From: an uncultured Verrucomicrobiales bacterium
GTDB taxonomy: Bacteria > Verrucomicrobiota > Verrucomicrobiia > Verrucomicrobiales > Akkermansiaceae
NCBI GenBank assembly: GCA_937969495.1
Contig: CALBVY010000087.1
Span: 1 to 39,016, forward strand
Length of the DNA: 39,016 nt
Reading direction: 5' to 3'
Shown: piece by piece, positions 16,752 to 24,938 of the stretch
How positions within the stretch are numbered: position 1 is the stretch's first letter
How the letters are laid out: each line of letters begins with the position of its first letter
Notes under the pieces: model-generated
Told to the model about the DNA's origin: nothing
The model's input: the letters and a program-made list of their open reading frames with translations, nothing else
Database searches by the model: none
Program-made: the position numbers and the translations under genes

Positions 16752-17396
16752 ATGAAAACAATCCTTACCTCTTATCTCTCTCTCCTCGGAGTAGTGTCTC
16801 TTTTTTTACTCACCACACAGACTTTACGCGCTCAGGGAACAGAGCCCGATCAAAAACCGGCCACTATGCCTGAAATCCCCAAAGGCTATCAAACTGCTAC
16901 ATTTGCCGCAGGCTGCTACTGGTGTGTAGAAGCTGTTTTCCAGCAGCTCGATGGTGTTCACTCGGCTACTTCTGGATTTATCGGCGGCCACGTTAAAAAC
17001 CCTAAGTATAAAGCTGTGATTACAGGAAGCACTGGACATGCCGAGGCAGTACAGATCGTGTTTAACCCACAAAAAATCAATTACGAAACACTACTTGCTT
17101 GGTTCTGGAAAGCACACGACCCAACGCAGCTCAACCGTCAAGGTGCGGATGTTGGCACTCAATATCGTTCTGGTATCTTCTATCACTCCGCAGAGCAGAA
17201 AAACCAAGCCATCAAATCACGTAGTGGTGCACAGGCAGATTTCCCCAGCCCCATCGTTACAGAAATTACGCAAGCAACCGTGTTCTACCCTGCTAAGGTT
17301 TCTCACCAAGACTACTACCGTATCAACGGAAACAAAGATCGTTACTGCCGCCTCGTCATTGAGCCCAAACTCAAAAAGCTCAACTTGGAAAAGTAA
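16752..17396 (+). CDS. msrA: Exported peptide-methionine (S)-S-oxide reductase MsrA
   Basis: A 214-residue enzyme that reduces methionine-S-sulfoxide in proteins. Residues 1-27 form a signal peptide (hydrophobic 8-22, ending LRAQ), so it should act in the periplasm, unlike the usual cytoplasmic MsrA. The core starts at TATFAAGCYWCVEAVF with catalytic Cys55 in G-C-Y-W. It continues with GVHSATSGFIGG, TGHAEAVQIVF, 'FWKAHDPTQLNRQGADVGTQYRSGIF' and a C-terminal HQDYYRIN, all family hallmarks. The Phe-to-Tyr change in GCFW is tolerated in the family. A second Cys58 and Cys343-equivalent 'RYCRLVI' near the C-terminus could be resolving cysteines. Neighbouring protease and chaperone genes support a role in periplasmic repair. 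Confidence 0.93.
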   Translation: MKTILTSYLSLLGVVSLFLLTTQTLRAQGTEPDQKPATMPEIPKGYQTATFAAGCYWCVEAVFQQLDGVHSATSGFIGGHVKNPKYKAVITGSTGHAEAVQIVFNPQKINYETLLAWFWKAHDPTQLNRQGADVGTQYRSGIFYHSAEQKNQAIKSRSGAQADFPSPIVTEITQATVFYPAKVSHQDYYRINGNKDRYCRLVIEPKLKKLNLEK

Positions 17397-17437
17397 GCAC
17401 ACTGGACACTAGCGCCACTATTTGGTAACCATAGCAC

Positions 17438-18028
17438 ATGAATTTCCGTAGGCTTTTTGCACTTTTCCTAAGTCTGATTGCTCTTGGCAGCGCTTCTGCA
17501 AAAGAGATTAAGTGCGCCACCGTTAATATCCATCAGCTAATCACCGATTACCATACTGCAAAAAAAGAAATATCATCCTTGCAGGAAAAAAAGAAGGAGT
17601 ATGCCAAGAAGCACACCAAGAAGGCTAAGAACATCGCCAACTTAGAAAGTAAAATCAAAACCCTCCTAGCTGAAATTAGAAATCCAACAACACCCGAGAC
17701 CAAACGTATTACACTCACTACCGACTACGAGAAGCTCATCAGCCGATATAATATTCTCCGTAAAGAGCCTAATCAATCAGATCTCACTCAAGTCCATGAA
17801 ATTGAAACCAAAATCGCCAAAGTCACACGTAAGTATCTAGATGAAATCCATAGCGTGATTAGCCAATACGCCAAAGACAATCAATACCAATGGATTATCG
17901 ATACCTCAGGCTTTACGAATACACAGATCTCCCCTCTCGTTTACGCCAGAGAAACAACGGATATAACCCCTGAAATACTGGCCATCCTTAATAAAGATGC
18001 ACCTAAAGAAAAAGATGATGATGAATAA
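17438..18028 (+). CDS. Skp/OmpH-family periplasmic chaperone
   Basis: A 196-residue exported protein. The signal peptide MNFRRLFALFLSLIALGSASA is followed by KEIKCATVNIHQLITDYHTAKKE, which matches the OmpH/Skp start ('ka-VNvqrvl-dy'). A long lysine-rich coiled coil (about 40-140) would form the tentacle arms. The C-terminal strand region YQWIIDTSGFTNTQISPLVYA corresponds to the family's 'yd-VidksG-n-----vlY' motif, and an acidic tail ends in DDDE. Skp trimers carry unfolded outer-membrane proteins across the periplasm. The gene closes the run with the M48 protease and msrA and converges on the Nudix gene, with 11 nt between stops. Confidence 0.85.
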   Translation: MNFRRLFALFLSLIALGSASAKEIKCATVNIHQLITDYHTAKKEISSLQEKKKEYAKKHTKKAKNIANLESKIKTLLAEIRNPTTPETKRITLTTDYEKLISRYNILRKEPNQSDLTQVHEIETKIAKVTRKYLDEIHSVISQYAKDNQYQWIIDTSGFTNTQISPLVYARETTDITPEILAILNKDAPKEKDDDE

Positions 18029-18039
18029 TTTAAAAATCG

Positions 18040-18552
18040 TTAGATCATCCAACCACGCACCCCAGCATCATCGAGAGTAATCTCACGCCACTGGATTCGC
18101 TCGCCCTCAAAAACAAATTTACCAAGGAATTTCTGTCCATTAAGCATCTGCGGTAACCAATAGGCATCGTCTTCCCACATTTTACCCCATGGGATCTCTG
18201 GAATTTTTGTCCACACAGGCACAGCCTCATCAGTAGCTGTAGGAGTCCCCTCGAAATCATACGCCATAAAAACATGGCAATGAATATCCGGAATATCAGA
18301 CATCGCAAACCACAGCTCCCCCATCTTCAATGGATTCAGCGGGGTAATGTGCAGCTCCTCCTGACACTCTCTAATGACGCACTCATACGGAGTCTCACCG
18401 GGATCAATCTTCCCCCCTGGACCATTAATCTTTCCCTTACCGATACCACGCAGCTTCTGAATAAGAAGAACCTCACCATCACGGACAACAAACATCAAGG
18501 TAGCAGGCATCTCACCTTGCCAGACGGCCCAATCCACGCTGCACTTCTCCAT
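18040..18552 (-). CDS. MTH1-like Nudix hydrolase (8-oxo-dGTP/oxidised nucleotide diphosphatase type)
   Basis: A 170-residue cytoplasmic Nudix protein likely to hydrolyse oxidised purine nucleoside triphosphates to monophosphates. The Nudix box runs from G47 to about 69, with REC-QEE supplying the Mg ligands. The flanks resemble animal MTH1 (NUDT1): 'GKINGPGGK' before the box, and after it the block IPEIPWGKMWEDDAYWLPQ with 'FLGKFVFEGERI', which parallels MTH1's substrate-pocket 'MW-DD-YW-P' region. The ATG at 18552 is chosen over a TTG at 18579. It is divergent from the flavoprotein gene, with 73 nt between starts. The activity is inferred from the pocket motif. Confidence 0.88.
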   Translation of the reverse strand: MEKCSVDWAVWQGEMPATLMFVVRDGEVLLIQKLRGIGKGKINGPGGKIDPGETPYECVIRECQEELHITPLNPLKMGELWFAMSDIPDIHCHVFMAYDFEGTPTATDEAVPVWTKIPEIPWGKMWEDDAYWLPQMLNGQKFLGKFVFEGERIQWREITLDDAGVRGWMI

Positions 18553-18625
18553 GTGCTGATTACTACCCCCCTCTGCCAACTGAGGAAAGATAAATCAAAC
18601 ACACCCCATCCTTTCATCCATCCCA

Positions 18626-19849
18626 TTGAAAAAAAAACATCCCATTGCCATCATCGGCGGCGGACCAGCTGGGTTACGCGCGGCTGAAATTGCCGCAGAG
18701 GCTGGCGCCATCGTAACGATCTATGAAGCCATGCCCTCTGTGGGAAGGAAGTTTCTCATCGCTGGCAAAAGTGGCCTTAATCTCACCAACGGCGAAGTAT
18801 GGTCTGCATTCATGGAAAAATACTCCGGCACGGCACTCCCTAAGCCGCTATGGAAAAGTATCCTTGATCAGTTTGATAATCAGGCACTCAGAAAATGGGC
18901 GGCGGAACTCGGGATTGAAACATTTGAGGCAAGTAGTGGTAAAGTCTTCCCCAAACCCATCGATGGCGTCATCCGTGCGGCACCACTTTTACGACGATGG
19001 GTAGAGAAACTCCGGTCCCTCGGTGTTGTTTTTAAGACGAGACATCAGTGGTTAGGCTTTGATTCTGATGGTCACGCCACTTTTGAATATGAAGGACAGC
19101 ATCTATCAACTCAGCACCATACCACCATTCTTGCTCTTGGGGGCGCATCATGGCCGCAAACAGGATCTGATGGAAAATGGACATCTATCCTCGAATCACA
19201 CGGCATTGAGATCATGCGTCTGCAGGCAGCTAACTGCGGCTGGGAAGTCGATTGGCCAGAAGGCATCCTCCGCGAAGCAGAAGGTCTCCCTATGAAAAAT
19301 CTCCTAATAAGCGCGGGAGCACACAAGCGCCACGGTGAACTCGTCATCACTCAGTATGGCCTGGAAGGTGGCCCGATCTACCGTCTTGGCCCGGCCATAC
19401 GATCACAGGAAAACCCAGAGATCATCATCGATTTCAAACCTGACGTATCTCACCAAGAACTCGTCAACAAGATGGGTAATGTGAAAAAAAACTTCATCCG
19501 TGAGGCACGCCGCCGATGGAAGCTCGATCCCGCCACATGTGCCATTCTCAAACTCATGCCTAACAGGGGTCCATGGAAAACAACTGCTCAACTAGCCCAG
19601 GAGGTAAAAAACTGCCGCATTCCATTAACACGCCCCCGCCCCCTCAATGAAGCCATCTCGTCTGCAGGTGGTATTTCATGGCATGAGCTTGATGACAATC
19701 TCATGCTAAATAAACTCCCCGGAGTATACGTAGCTGGAGAGATGATTGACTGGGAAGCTCCCACCGGAGGATATTTACTTCAGGCGTGCTTTGCCACAGG
19801 TTCTTACGTGGGAAATGCAGTATCTCAGTTACCTACTCAGCGTCCATAG
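18626..19849 (+). CDS. HI0933/YhiN-type FAD-dependent flavoprotein
   Basis: A 407-residue flavoprotein of the HI0933-like family (the TIGR03862-type branch, by memory). The N-terminal PIAIIGGGPAGLRAAEIAA is the FAD-binding dinucleotide fold, followed by VGRKFLIAGKSGLNLTN, a family signature, then TILALGGASWPQTGSDG. The C-terminal GVYVAGEMIDWEAPTGGYLLQ closes the FAD site. The physiological reaction of the family is not firmly known; some relatives are reductases. A TTG at 18626 must be the start: no ATG or GTG lies upstream in frame nearby, and the next ATG would remove the FAD loop. Its 3' end overlaps the phoR 3' end by 17 nt on the opposite strand. Confidence 0.88.
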   Translation: MKKKHPIAIIGGGPAGLRAAEIAAEAGAIVTIYEAMPSVGRKFLIAGKSGLNLTNGEVWSAFMEKYSGTALPKPLWKSILDQFDNQALRKWAAELGIETFEASSGKVFPKPIDGVIRAAPLLRRWVEKLRSLGVVFKTRHQWLGFDSDGHATFEYEGQHLSTQHHTTILALGGASWPQTGSDGKWTSILESHGIEIMRLQAANCGWEVDWPEGILREAEGLPMKNLLISAGAHKRHGELVITQYGLEGGPIYRLGPAIRSQENPEIIIDFKPDVSHQELVNKMGNVKKNFIREARRRWKLDPATCAILKLMPNRGPWKTTAQLAQEVKNCRIPLTRPRPLNEAISSAGGISWHELDDNLMLNKLPGVYVAGEMIDWEAPTGGYLLQACFATGSYVGNAVSQLPTQRP

Positions 19850-21041
19850 GTAAGGTAATAGTAAAGCTCGTCTGCGTCCCAGGAACAGACGCCGCTTTAA
19901 TCTCTCCTCCATGCGCTTCTACCGCTCTGCGCACAATGGATAGACCTAAGCCAGTCCCTTTGATTTCACTCTGGGTATGGTGTTTTTCCACACGATAGAA
20001 ACGCTTAAAAATAAATGGCAAGTCTGCCGATGGAATCCCAATGCCATCATCACAAATGGCAATACTTATGATCTTTTTACCACTTTCACTGGTTTCCAAT
20101 CTACCTTTGATCCTTACCTTAAGGCCTGGAGCTGGGTTCTGCTTTAAGGCATTTTCAACAAGGTTAAAAACGATCTGCGTCCAGTAGAAACGATCACCCT
20201 GGATACGCATCGCCTCTGGTTCAATATCCACCTCCACTTGCGCCTCCTGTTTTTCAATCATATGCTCCAAGCGCTCTAACACATCACTAGCACATGCTTG
20301 CAAAGAGAAATCTCCCATAGACAACGCCATTTCTGCACCAGATTCCATTTTAGAAATCACTAACATATCCTCCACCAAACGCGCTATCCGCTCACCGTGC
20401 TTCCGCATCGTCGTGAGAAACTTACGTGAGGTCTTAGGGTCTTCAAGAACGTCATCATCGATTAAATTTTCCAAATAACCATTGATGATCGCCATCGGCG
20501 TTCTCAGTTCGTGAGAAGCATTCGCCACGAAATCACGTCTTACCTGCTCCGCTTGATGCTCGACTGTTACATCACGGATCACCACGCGAGTAAGGCCCTG
20601 CTCGGTTCCATTATTTGTCATTGGCGCAGCATCAATAATCCACGCGCTCACCCCCTCATCATTCACCCCCCCCAAAGGCGTATGTGACGAATGTAACACC
20701 ACCGGTGCTCGCATAGGCTCACCAGTACGGATACACTTCATCACCGCCACTGAGAGCTGATCATCCAGAAAAGCCTCCATCAGACTCCGCCCCATCAGCT
20801 TCCGCCCTTTCACAAGATTACGCGCACTGGCATTAGCAAATACAATGTGACTCGTTTCATTAACAAGAAGCAAAGCATCTCCTAGAGCATCAAGTAGCTG
20901 GTCACGTTCACTGAGCGCACTCTTTCGGAGCTCACGTCCACGGTTCTCCTGAATCGTCAGTCTCACATGATATTGCTTATTCTGCCATATCATGATGCCT
21001 GTGAGAGCCAGCGCTATAACAACCAGTAAAGTAACTAACAT
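19833..21041 (-). CDS. phoR: Phosphate-regulon sensor histidine kinase PhoR
   Basis: A 402-residue sensor kinase that should autophosphorylate and pass phosphate to PhoB when phosphate is scarce. One membrane helix (about 3-20) anchors it, with almost no periplasmic part, as in other PhoR proteins that read the state of the Pst system through PhoU. A PAS domain spans about 45-160 (ALGDALLLVNETSHIVFANASA). The HisKA motif FVANASHELRTPM gives His177, and the ATPase domain has NLVENALKQ, DDGIGIP and GTGLGLSIV. It starts 4 nt after the phoB stop, so the two are co-transcribed. The identity as PhoR rests on the domain order plus the pst neighbours. Confidence 0.93.
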   Translation of the reverse strand: MLVTLLVVIALALTGIMIWQNKQYHVRLTIQENRGRELRKSALSERDQLLDALGDALLLVNETSHIVFANASARNLVKGRKLMGRSLMEAFLDDQLSVAVMKCIRTGEPMRAPVVLHSSHTPLGGVNDEGVSAWIIDAAPMTNNGTEQGLTRVVIRDVTVEHQAEQVRRDFVANASHELRTPMAIINGYLENLIDDDVLEDPKTSRKFLTTMRKHGERIARLVEDMLVISKMESGAEMALSMGDFSLQACASDVLERLEHMIEKQEAQVEVDIEPEAMRIQGDRFYWTQIVFNLVENALKQNPAPGLKVRIKGRLETSESGKKIISIAICDDGIGIPSADLPFIFKRFYRVEKHHTQSEIKGTGLGLSIVRRAVEAHGGEIKAASVPGTQTSFTITLPMDAE

Positions 21042-21045
21042 CCGA

Positions 21046-21762
21046 TCAATCTTTATCTTTTAACCCCGCACCCTCAGAGCTTTCTTCAGGAACATTTACC
21101 TGATAGCCCACCCCCCTTACCGTTTCTAATAAACAAGCACGATCTCCGAGTTTGCGACGTAAGCGTTTCATATGAGTATCCAGCGTACGGCTGTGCACAT
21201 CACCACTGTAGCCCATCACCTCCATCAACAGATCGTGCCGATCCTGCGCCACAGCACGTCGCTCGCAGAGATACAGCATTAACTTAAACTCCGTAGATGT
21301 TAGATCAATACTTTTACCATCTACATAGAACTTAAGAGAATTTTTAATAAAGCGAAATGGCCCGCATGTCAGTTCAGCACCACTGGTAGCTGAGGTAGAG
21401 CGCTTGAGTAAATTTTTCACTCTCAGCATCAGCTCCTTAGGGCTAAAAGGCTTAGTCATATAATCGTCTGCACCTATTTCTAATCCTGCGATCCGGTCTT
21501 CCGTTTGACCTCTAGCCGTCAGCATGATGACTGGAATTTTACGGGTATCAGCATCTTTTTGTAACTCCTTAAACAGAGACACCCCATCCATACCTGGCAT
21601 CATCAGATCCAGCACAATAAGATCCGGGAGTAAAGAACGTGCCGCAGCAAGGCCATGGAGACCATCTGGAGAAAGCTCCACATTAAAATGATTGCGCCGT
21701 AGATTAAATGCCACAAGATCGGCAATATCTTCTTCATCTTCAATGACTAGTATTGTTTGCAT
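21046..21762 (-). CDS. phoB: Phosphate-regulon response regulator PhoB
   Basis: A 238-residue OmpR-family regulator. The receiver domain (2-115) has the acidic pocket E8-D9, the phosphorylation site Asp52 (LIVLDLMMPGMDG), Thr82 and Lys104 (YMTKPF). The C-terminal winged helix has SRTLDTHMKRLRRKLGD for DNA recognition and ETVRGVGYQV at the wing. Phosphorylated PhoB should activate pstS, the divergent gene 226 nt away, and probably its own operon. The ATG at 21762 fits the family start; a GTG at 21792 would add ten unsupported residues. Confidence 0.95.
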   Translation of the reverse strand: MQTILVIEDEEDIADLVAFNLRRNHFNVELSPDGLHGLAAARSLLPDLIVLDLMMPGMDGVSLFKELQKDADTRKIPVIMLTARGQTEDRIAGLEIGADDYMTKPFSPKELMLRVKNLLKRSTSATSGAELTCGPFRFIKNSLKFYVDGKSIDLTSTEFKLMLYLCERRAVAQDRHDLLMEVMGYSGDVHSRTLDTHMKRLRRKLGDRACLLETVRGVGYQVNVPEESSEGAGLKDKD

Positions 21763-21988
21763 ATTAAGTATTTTAAAGATATTACCCTGCACTGCTTACA
21801 CTCAAAATTTCGTATACAAGAGTGTGACGGATTCGACATATTACCAAGATAAAACCTCCTCGATGAATGTGTCTGTTTTGTAACGAAGAACACTTTGTGT
21901 AAATAGGGTATCGATGAGATTAAATGCGCGTCGCAGGGAAAACCACCTTTTGCGATACAAATAAAAACCACTGTTAAAACATACTATT
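21763..21988. promoter_or_regulatory. phoB-pstS divergent control region with a weak Pho-box-like site
   Basis: This 226-nt gap should carry both the phoB-phoR and pst promoters. The best Pho-box-like candidate I see is ATGTGTC-TGTT-TTGTAAC at 21867-21884: two TGT-containing half-sites 11 nt apart, as in enterobacterial boxes, but the first half matches poorly. A leader inverted repeat TCGCA/TGCGA lies near 21931-21955. PhoB boxes in this phylum may differ from E. coli. Confidence 0.3.
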
Positions 21989-22810
21989 ATGAAATTAATT
22001 CAAACAGCCACTGCCGTTTTTGCCGGCATCGCACTGAGCACTGCTGTCCAAGCTCAATCTAAGCTCGTCATCAAAGGTTCCGATACTTTAGGAGCAAAGA
22101 TGGTTCCACAACTTGCCGAGGCATATAAGGCAGCAGGTAATAACGTCAGCTTCGAGATCGCAGCTGAAGGTTCATCCACTTGTTTCACCGCGCTTCTTTC
22201 AGGCACTGCTGACTTCGGTATGTCCTCTCGCGGCATCAAAGCCAGTGAGAAAAACAAATTTGCAAGCGCAGGCAAAGAAATTGTCGAGCACATTGCTGGC
22301 GTAGATATGATCGCAGTAATCGTCAACGAAGCCAATGGCGTCAAAAAGCTTACCAAAGAGCAAGTCGCAGGGATCTTCACTGGCACTATCACCGACTGGT
22401 CTGAAGTAGGCGGCAAAGCTGGCACTATCAACGTCTACACCCGTAACACTTCATCCGGCACTTACAAAACATTCCAAAAGCTTGGCATGGCTGGTAAAGA
22501 CTACGGAAAAAACAGCCAGAAAATGGCTGGTAATGAGCAAATTGCACAAGAAACAGCTAAAGATACAAATGGTATAGGCTACGTTGGCCTTGCTTACCTT
22601 AAAAAGGACGGTATTGCTCCTGTAGCTGTTAATGGCGTTCTGCCTGAGCCTGCAAGCGCTAAAGAGTATGCTCTTTCACGTAATCTTTACTACTACACCG
22701 TAGGTCAGCCTACTGGTGAAGCTGCTAAATTCATCAAGTGGTCAACTACTACCGAAGAAGCAGGTAAGATCATTGAGCAAGTTGGCTTCATCGCTCCTGC
22801 AGCGGAGTAA
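21989..22810 (+). CDS. pstS: Periplasmic phosphate-binding protein PstS
   Basis: A 273-residue substrate-binding protein delivering phosphate to the Pst transporter. The signal peptide is MKLIQTATAVFAGIALSTAVQA, without a lipobox. The mature start SKLVIKGSDTLGAKMVPQLAEAY and 'AAEGSSTCFTALLSGTADFGMSSR' give the phosphate-site serines. VYTRNTSSGTYKTFQKLGM is the second phosphate-contacting loop. This short form resembles the PstS2/PBP-like branch rather than the E. coli protein of about 340 residues. It is first in pstS-pstC-pstA-pstB-phoU and is separated from pstC by a strong hairpin, so it is probably made in excess. ATG start without a Shine-Dalgarno. Confidence 0.95.
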   Translation: MKLIQTATAVFAGIALSTAVQAQSKLVIKGSDTLGAKMVPQLAEAYKAAGNNVSFEIAAEGSSTCFTALLSGTADFGMSSRGIKASEKNKFASAGKEIVEHIAGVDMIAVIVNEANGVKKLTKEQVAGIFTGTITDWSEVGGKAGTINVYTRNTSSGTYKTFQKLGMAGKDYGKNSQKMAGNEQIAQETAKDTNGIGYVGLAYLKKDGIAPVAVNGVLPEPASAKEYALSRNLYYYTVGQPTGEAAKFIKWSTTTEEAGKIIEQVGFIAPAAE

Positions 22811-22820
22811 GCTCTACCTG

Positions 22821-22842
22821 TTTGGCTTCATAATGAGCCAAA
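22821..22842 (+). repeat. Small hairpin after pstS
   Basis: TTTGGCT (22821-22827) pairs with AGCCAAA (22836-22842) around an 8-nt loop, 10 nt after the pstS stop. It has no U-tract. With the larger hairpin just downstream it may protect the 3' end of the pstS message. Confidence 0.5.
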
Positions 22843-22853
22843 ATATCCTCTTT

Positions 22854-22900
22854 AATAGCACCGCGAATCGCATGATTGTGCGGTGCTATTTTTATTTTTT
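22854..22900 (+). terminator. Strong hairpin with T-tract between pstS and pstC (partial terminator)
   Basis: AATAGCACCGC (22854-22864) pairs perfectly over eleven bases with GCGGTGCTATT (22880-22890). The loop folds further as AATC-GCAT-GATT. TTTATTTTTT follows at once. It has every feature of an intrinsic terminator, but the same operon continues into pstC, so it probably ends most transcripts after pstS and lets some read through. Confidence 0.85.
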
Positions 22901-22954
22901 ACACTGTCCATCTCCAAATCCTACCGCTAAAGCGTTCTTGCGAAACAATCGACT

Positions 22955-24925
22955 ATGAAAAAGAAGAGGCAAAAAAGCGAGAACCCCTTCTACTCGGGCT
23001 CAGGATTCCGAATTTTCGGTATCGGTAAGCAGGAGGCTATCAAATATTTTTTTGGTGGTAACGCCACGATCGCAGTTATCGTAATTGCGCTAATTATCGG
23101 CTTCCTCATCAAGGAATCCGCTACATTTTTCCCCCAATATCGCGACAGCTTAGATCTCTACCGCAAATCTGGACAAGAGTTTGTGAGCTTCTCTGATGAG
23201 CAACTAACCGCTCAGAAAAAACTCCCCTCACTGGTAACACAAGCCCGCGTTAACGAAATCGAAGAACGGCTAGGCGCCATCTACCGTGTGAGCTCCGTCC
23301 ACAGTGACTTTAAAACTAAGGTCTTAAAAAACACCTCCTCTGAACGCAAAGCTTACAAACGTGCTAAATCTAGACTCGAAAGCACTCAGGCTAACCAATC
23401 CTCCAGCGCGGACGAAAAAGAAGAGGCACAAGACGACTATGAAGCTGCAAGAGAAGCACTTCGTATCACAGCTCAAAAAACTGCTGATAGCCTAGACTAC
23501 GGAGACCTCAAAACCCGCTCCTGGGCTACCGATGACAAATACCTCACACCTATACGCAACTCCATCGTTGAAAACCTTCTGACTGGTGAGCAGACCGCAT
23601 TTCTCAAAGAAATTATCGCAGAAGAAACCAAGCTCGCCGAAGAGGTAAATCAGCTTGATTTCATTCGTAACCTTTCCAAAGCCAAGGATGGCTTTTCAGA
23701 ACACCTGCCAACATTCGAGAAATTTGTTGTAGGAATGGCTGAAATAGCCACCCAAAACAAAGCTCAAGCAATTAACTTTGTCACCGCCAAGAAACGCAAA
23801 GATGCACTCAAAGCAAAACTTGAGATAACCAATAACGAAGAAACAAAAATACGCACTGAACTAGAACTAAAACGAGTTCTTGATATTGAGCCCGACTACG
23901 CCGAACTGAATAAACCTTTCTACGGCTCTTTGGATAAGCACCTTGAGTTAACTAATCGTCTTCAGAAACAAAACAGGGAAGCATTTACCATCGTTCCCAG
24001 TGCCAGTGAATTCGAGTCCAAGATAGCACGCAAAAAAATCAAAGAGATCAAAGAAATTGAAAACTCAATCGACGAGCTTTTCACCGAAAAACGAAAGCAA
24101 ATAGAATCATGGAATCACTCCAAGCCATTTACCCTGAGCGAGGCAATCACCGGATTCTTTTTTGGCACCAAATGGATTACCAACTCTTCATGGCAGGATA
24201 TTTACGGCCTTGTACCTCTCCTCACTGGCTCCCTAGCCGTCGCCATCATTGCAGTTCTTATTGCCATTCCCTTTTCCGTGGGTGGCGCCATCTATGTCAA
24301 TCGGCTCTCCACACCGACAGAGCGCCAGATCATCAAGCCCTTTATCGAATTTATTGAAGCTATTCCATCCATCGTTCTAGCCTTCTTTGGCGTGGTGGTT
24401 CTTGGCACAGTGATCCAAGAATATTCACAATTACCATGGTTCTCATGGATTCCTGGCTTCCCTGTAGAAGGCCGTCTTACCATCTTAAATGCAGGACTCC
24501 TCCTCGCACTGATGTCAGTCCCTACCATCTTCACACTCTGCGAAGATGCACTCAATAACGTGCCCTCATCTTACCGAGACGCATCCCTTGCACTCGGAGC
24601 CACTAAATTACAAACCGTCACAAAAGTCGTTCTTCCCAGCTGTGCTTCAGGCATCATCGCCGCTGTGTTACTTGGGTTTGGCCGCATCATCGGCGAGACT
24701 ATGGTCGTGCTCCTCGTTATGGGTGGGCGCATCGCCATTCCTAAATCTTTTACAGATCCTGCACACTCCATGACAGGGATACTGGCTCAGGAAATTGGTG
24801 AAGTAGATCAAGGCTCCCTGCACTGGGGCGCTCTATTTATGGTCGGCTTTGCGCTCTTTGTGATCGCCCTAACACTCAATTACGTTTCTCAGCGTGTCTT
24901 GAAGAAATTCACCAAACACAGCTAA
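22955..24925 (+). CDS. pstC: Phosphate ABC transporter permease PstC with a large periplasmic helical insertion
   Basis: A 656-residue inner-membrane subunit, about twice the usual PstC. TM1 is at 36-53. The standard permease core resumes near 392 with [16 protein letters not shown] and [32 protein letters not shown], and includes the coupling loop [22 protein letters not shown] (540-561) that contacts PstB and [16 protein letters not shown]. Between them about 335 residues (55-390) are highly charged, helix-prone and coiled-coil-like (Lys/Glu/Ala/Gln-rich, e.g. 130-175, 215-240, 265-310 and 352-385). By the position of TM1 and the inward-facing core this stretch should be periplasmic. No frameshift is needed and the reading frame is clean throughout. 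It ends 13 nt before pstA. Confidence 0.92.
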   Translation: MKKKRQKSENPFYSGSGFRIFGIGKQEAIKYFFGGNATIAVIVIALIIGFLIKESATFFPQYRDSLDLYRKSGQEFVSFSDEQLTAQKKLPSLVTQARVNEIEERLGAIYRVSSVHSDFKTKVLKNTSSERKAYKRAKSRLESTQANQSSSADEKEEAQDDYEAAREALRITAQKTADSLDYGDLKTRSWATDDKYLTPIRNSIVENLLTGEQTAFLKEIIAEETKLAEEVNQLDFIRNLSKAKDGFSEHLPTFEKFVVGMAEIATQNKAQAINFVTAKKRKDALKAKLEITNNEETKIRTELELKRVLDIEPDYAELNKPFYGSLDKHLELTNRLQKQNREAFTIVPSASEFESKIARKKIKEIKEIENSIDELFTEKRKQIESWNHSKPFTLSEAITGFFFGTKWITNSSWQDIYGLVPLLTGSLAVAIIAVLIAIPFSVGGAIYVNRLSTPTERQIIKPFIEFIEAIPSIVLAFFGVVVLGTVIQEYSQLPWFSWIPGFPVEGRLTILNAGLLLALMSVPTIFTLCEDALNNVPSSYRDASLALGATKLQTVTKVVLPSCASGIIAAVLLGFGRIIGETMVVLLVMGGRIAIPKSFTDPAHSMTGILAQEIGEVDQGSLHWGALFMVGFALFVIALTLNYVSQRVLKKFTKHS

Positions 24926-24938
24926 CCCCTCTCTGACA

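Noticed and set aside
21867-21884. A confident Pho box
   Set aside because: Only one half-site matches the enterobacterial consensus well and no -10 lies at the usual distance, so it is kept only as a weak candidate.
22054-22431. A 125-codon minus-strand open frame within pstS
   Set aside because: Shadow of pstS codon usage; no domain, no promoter and no conserved neighbours.
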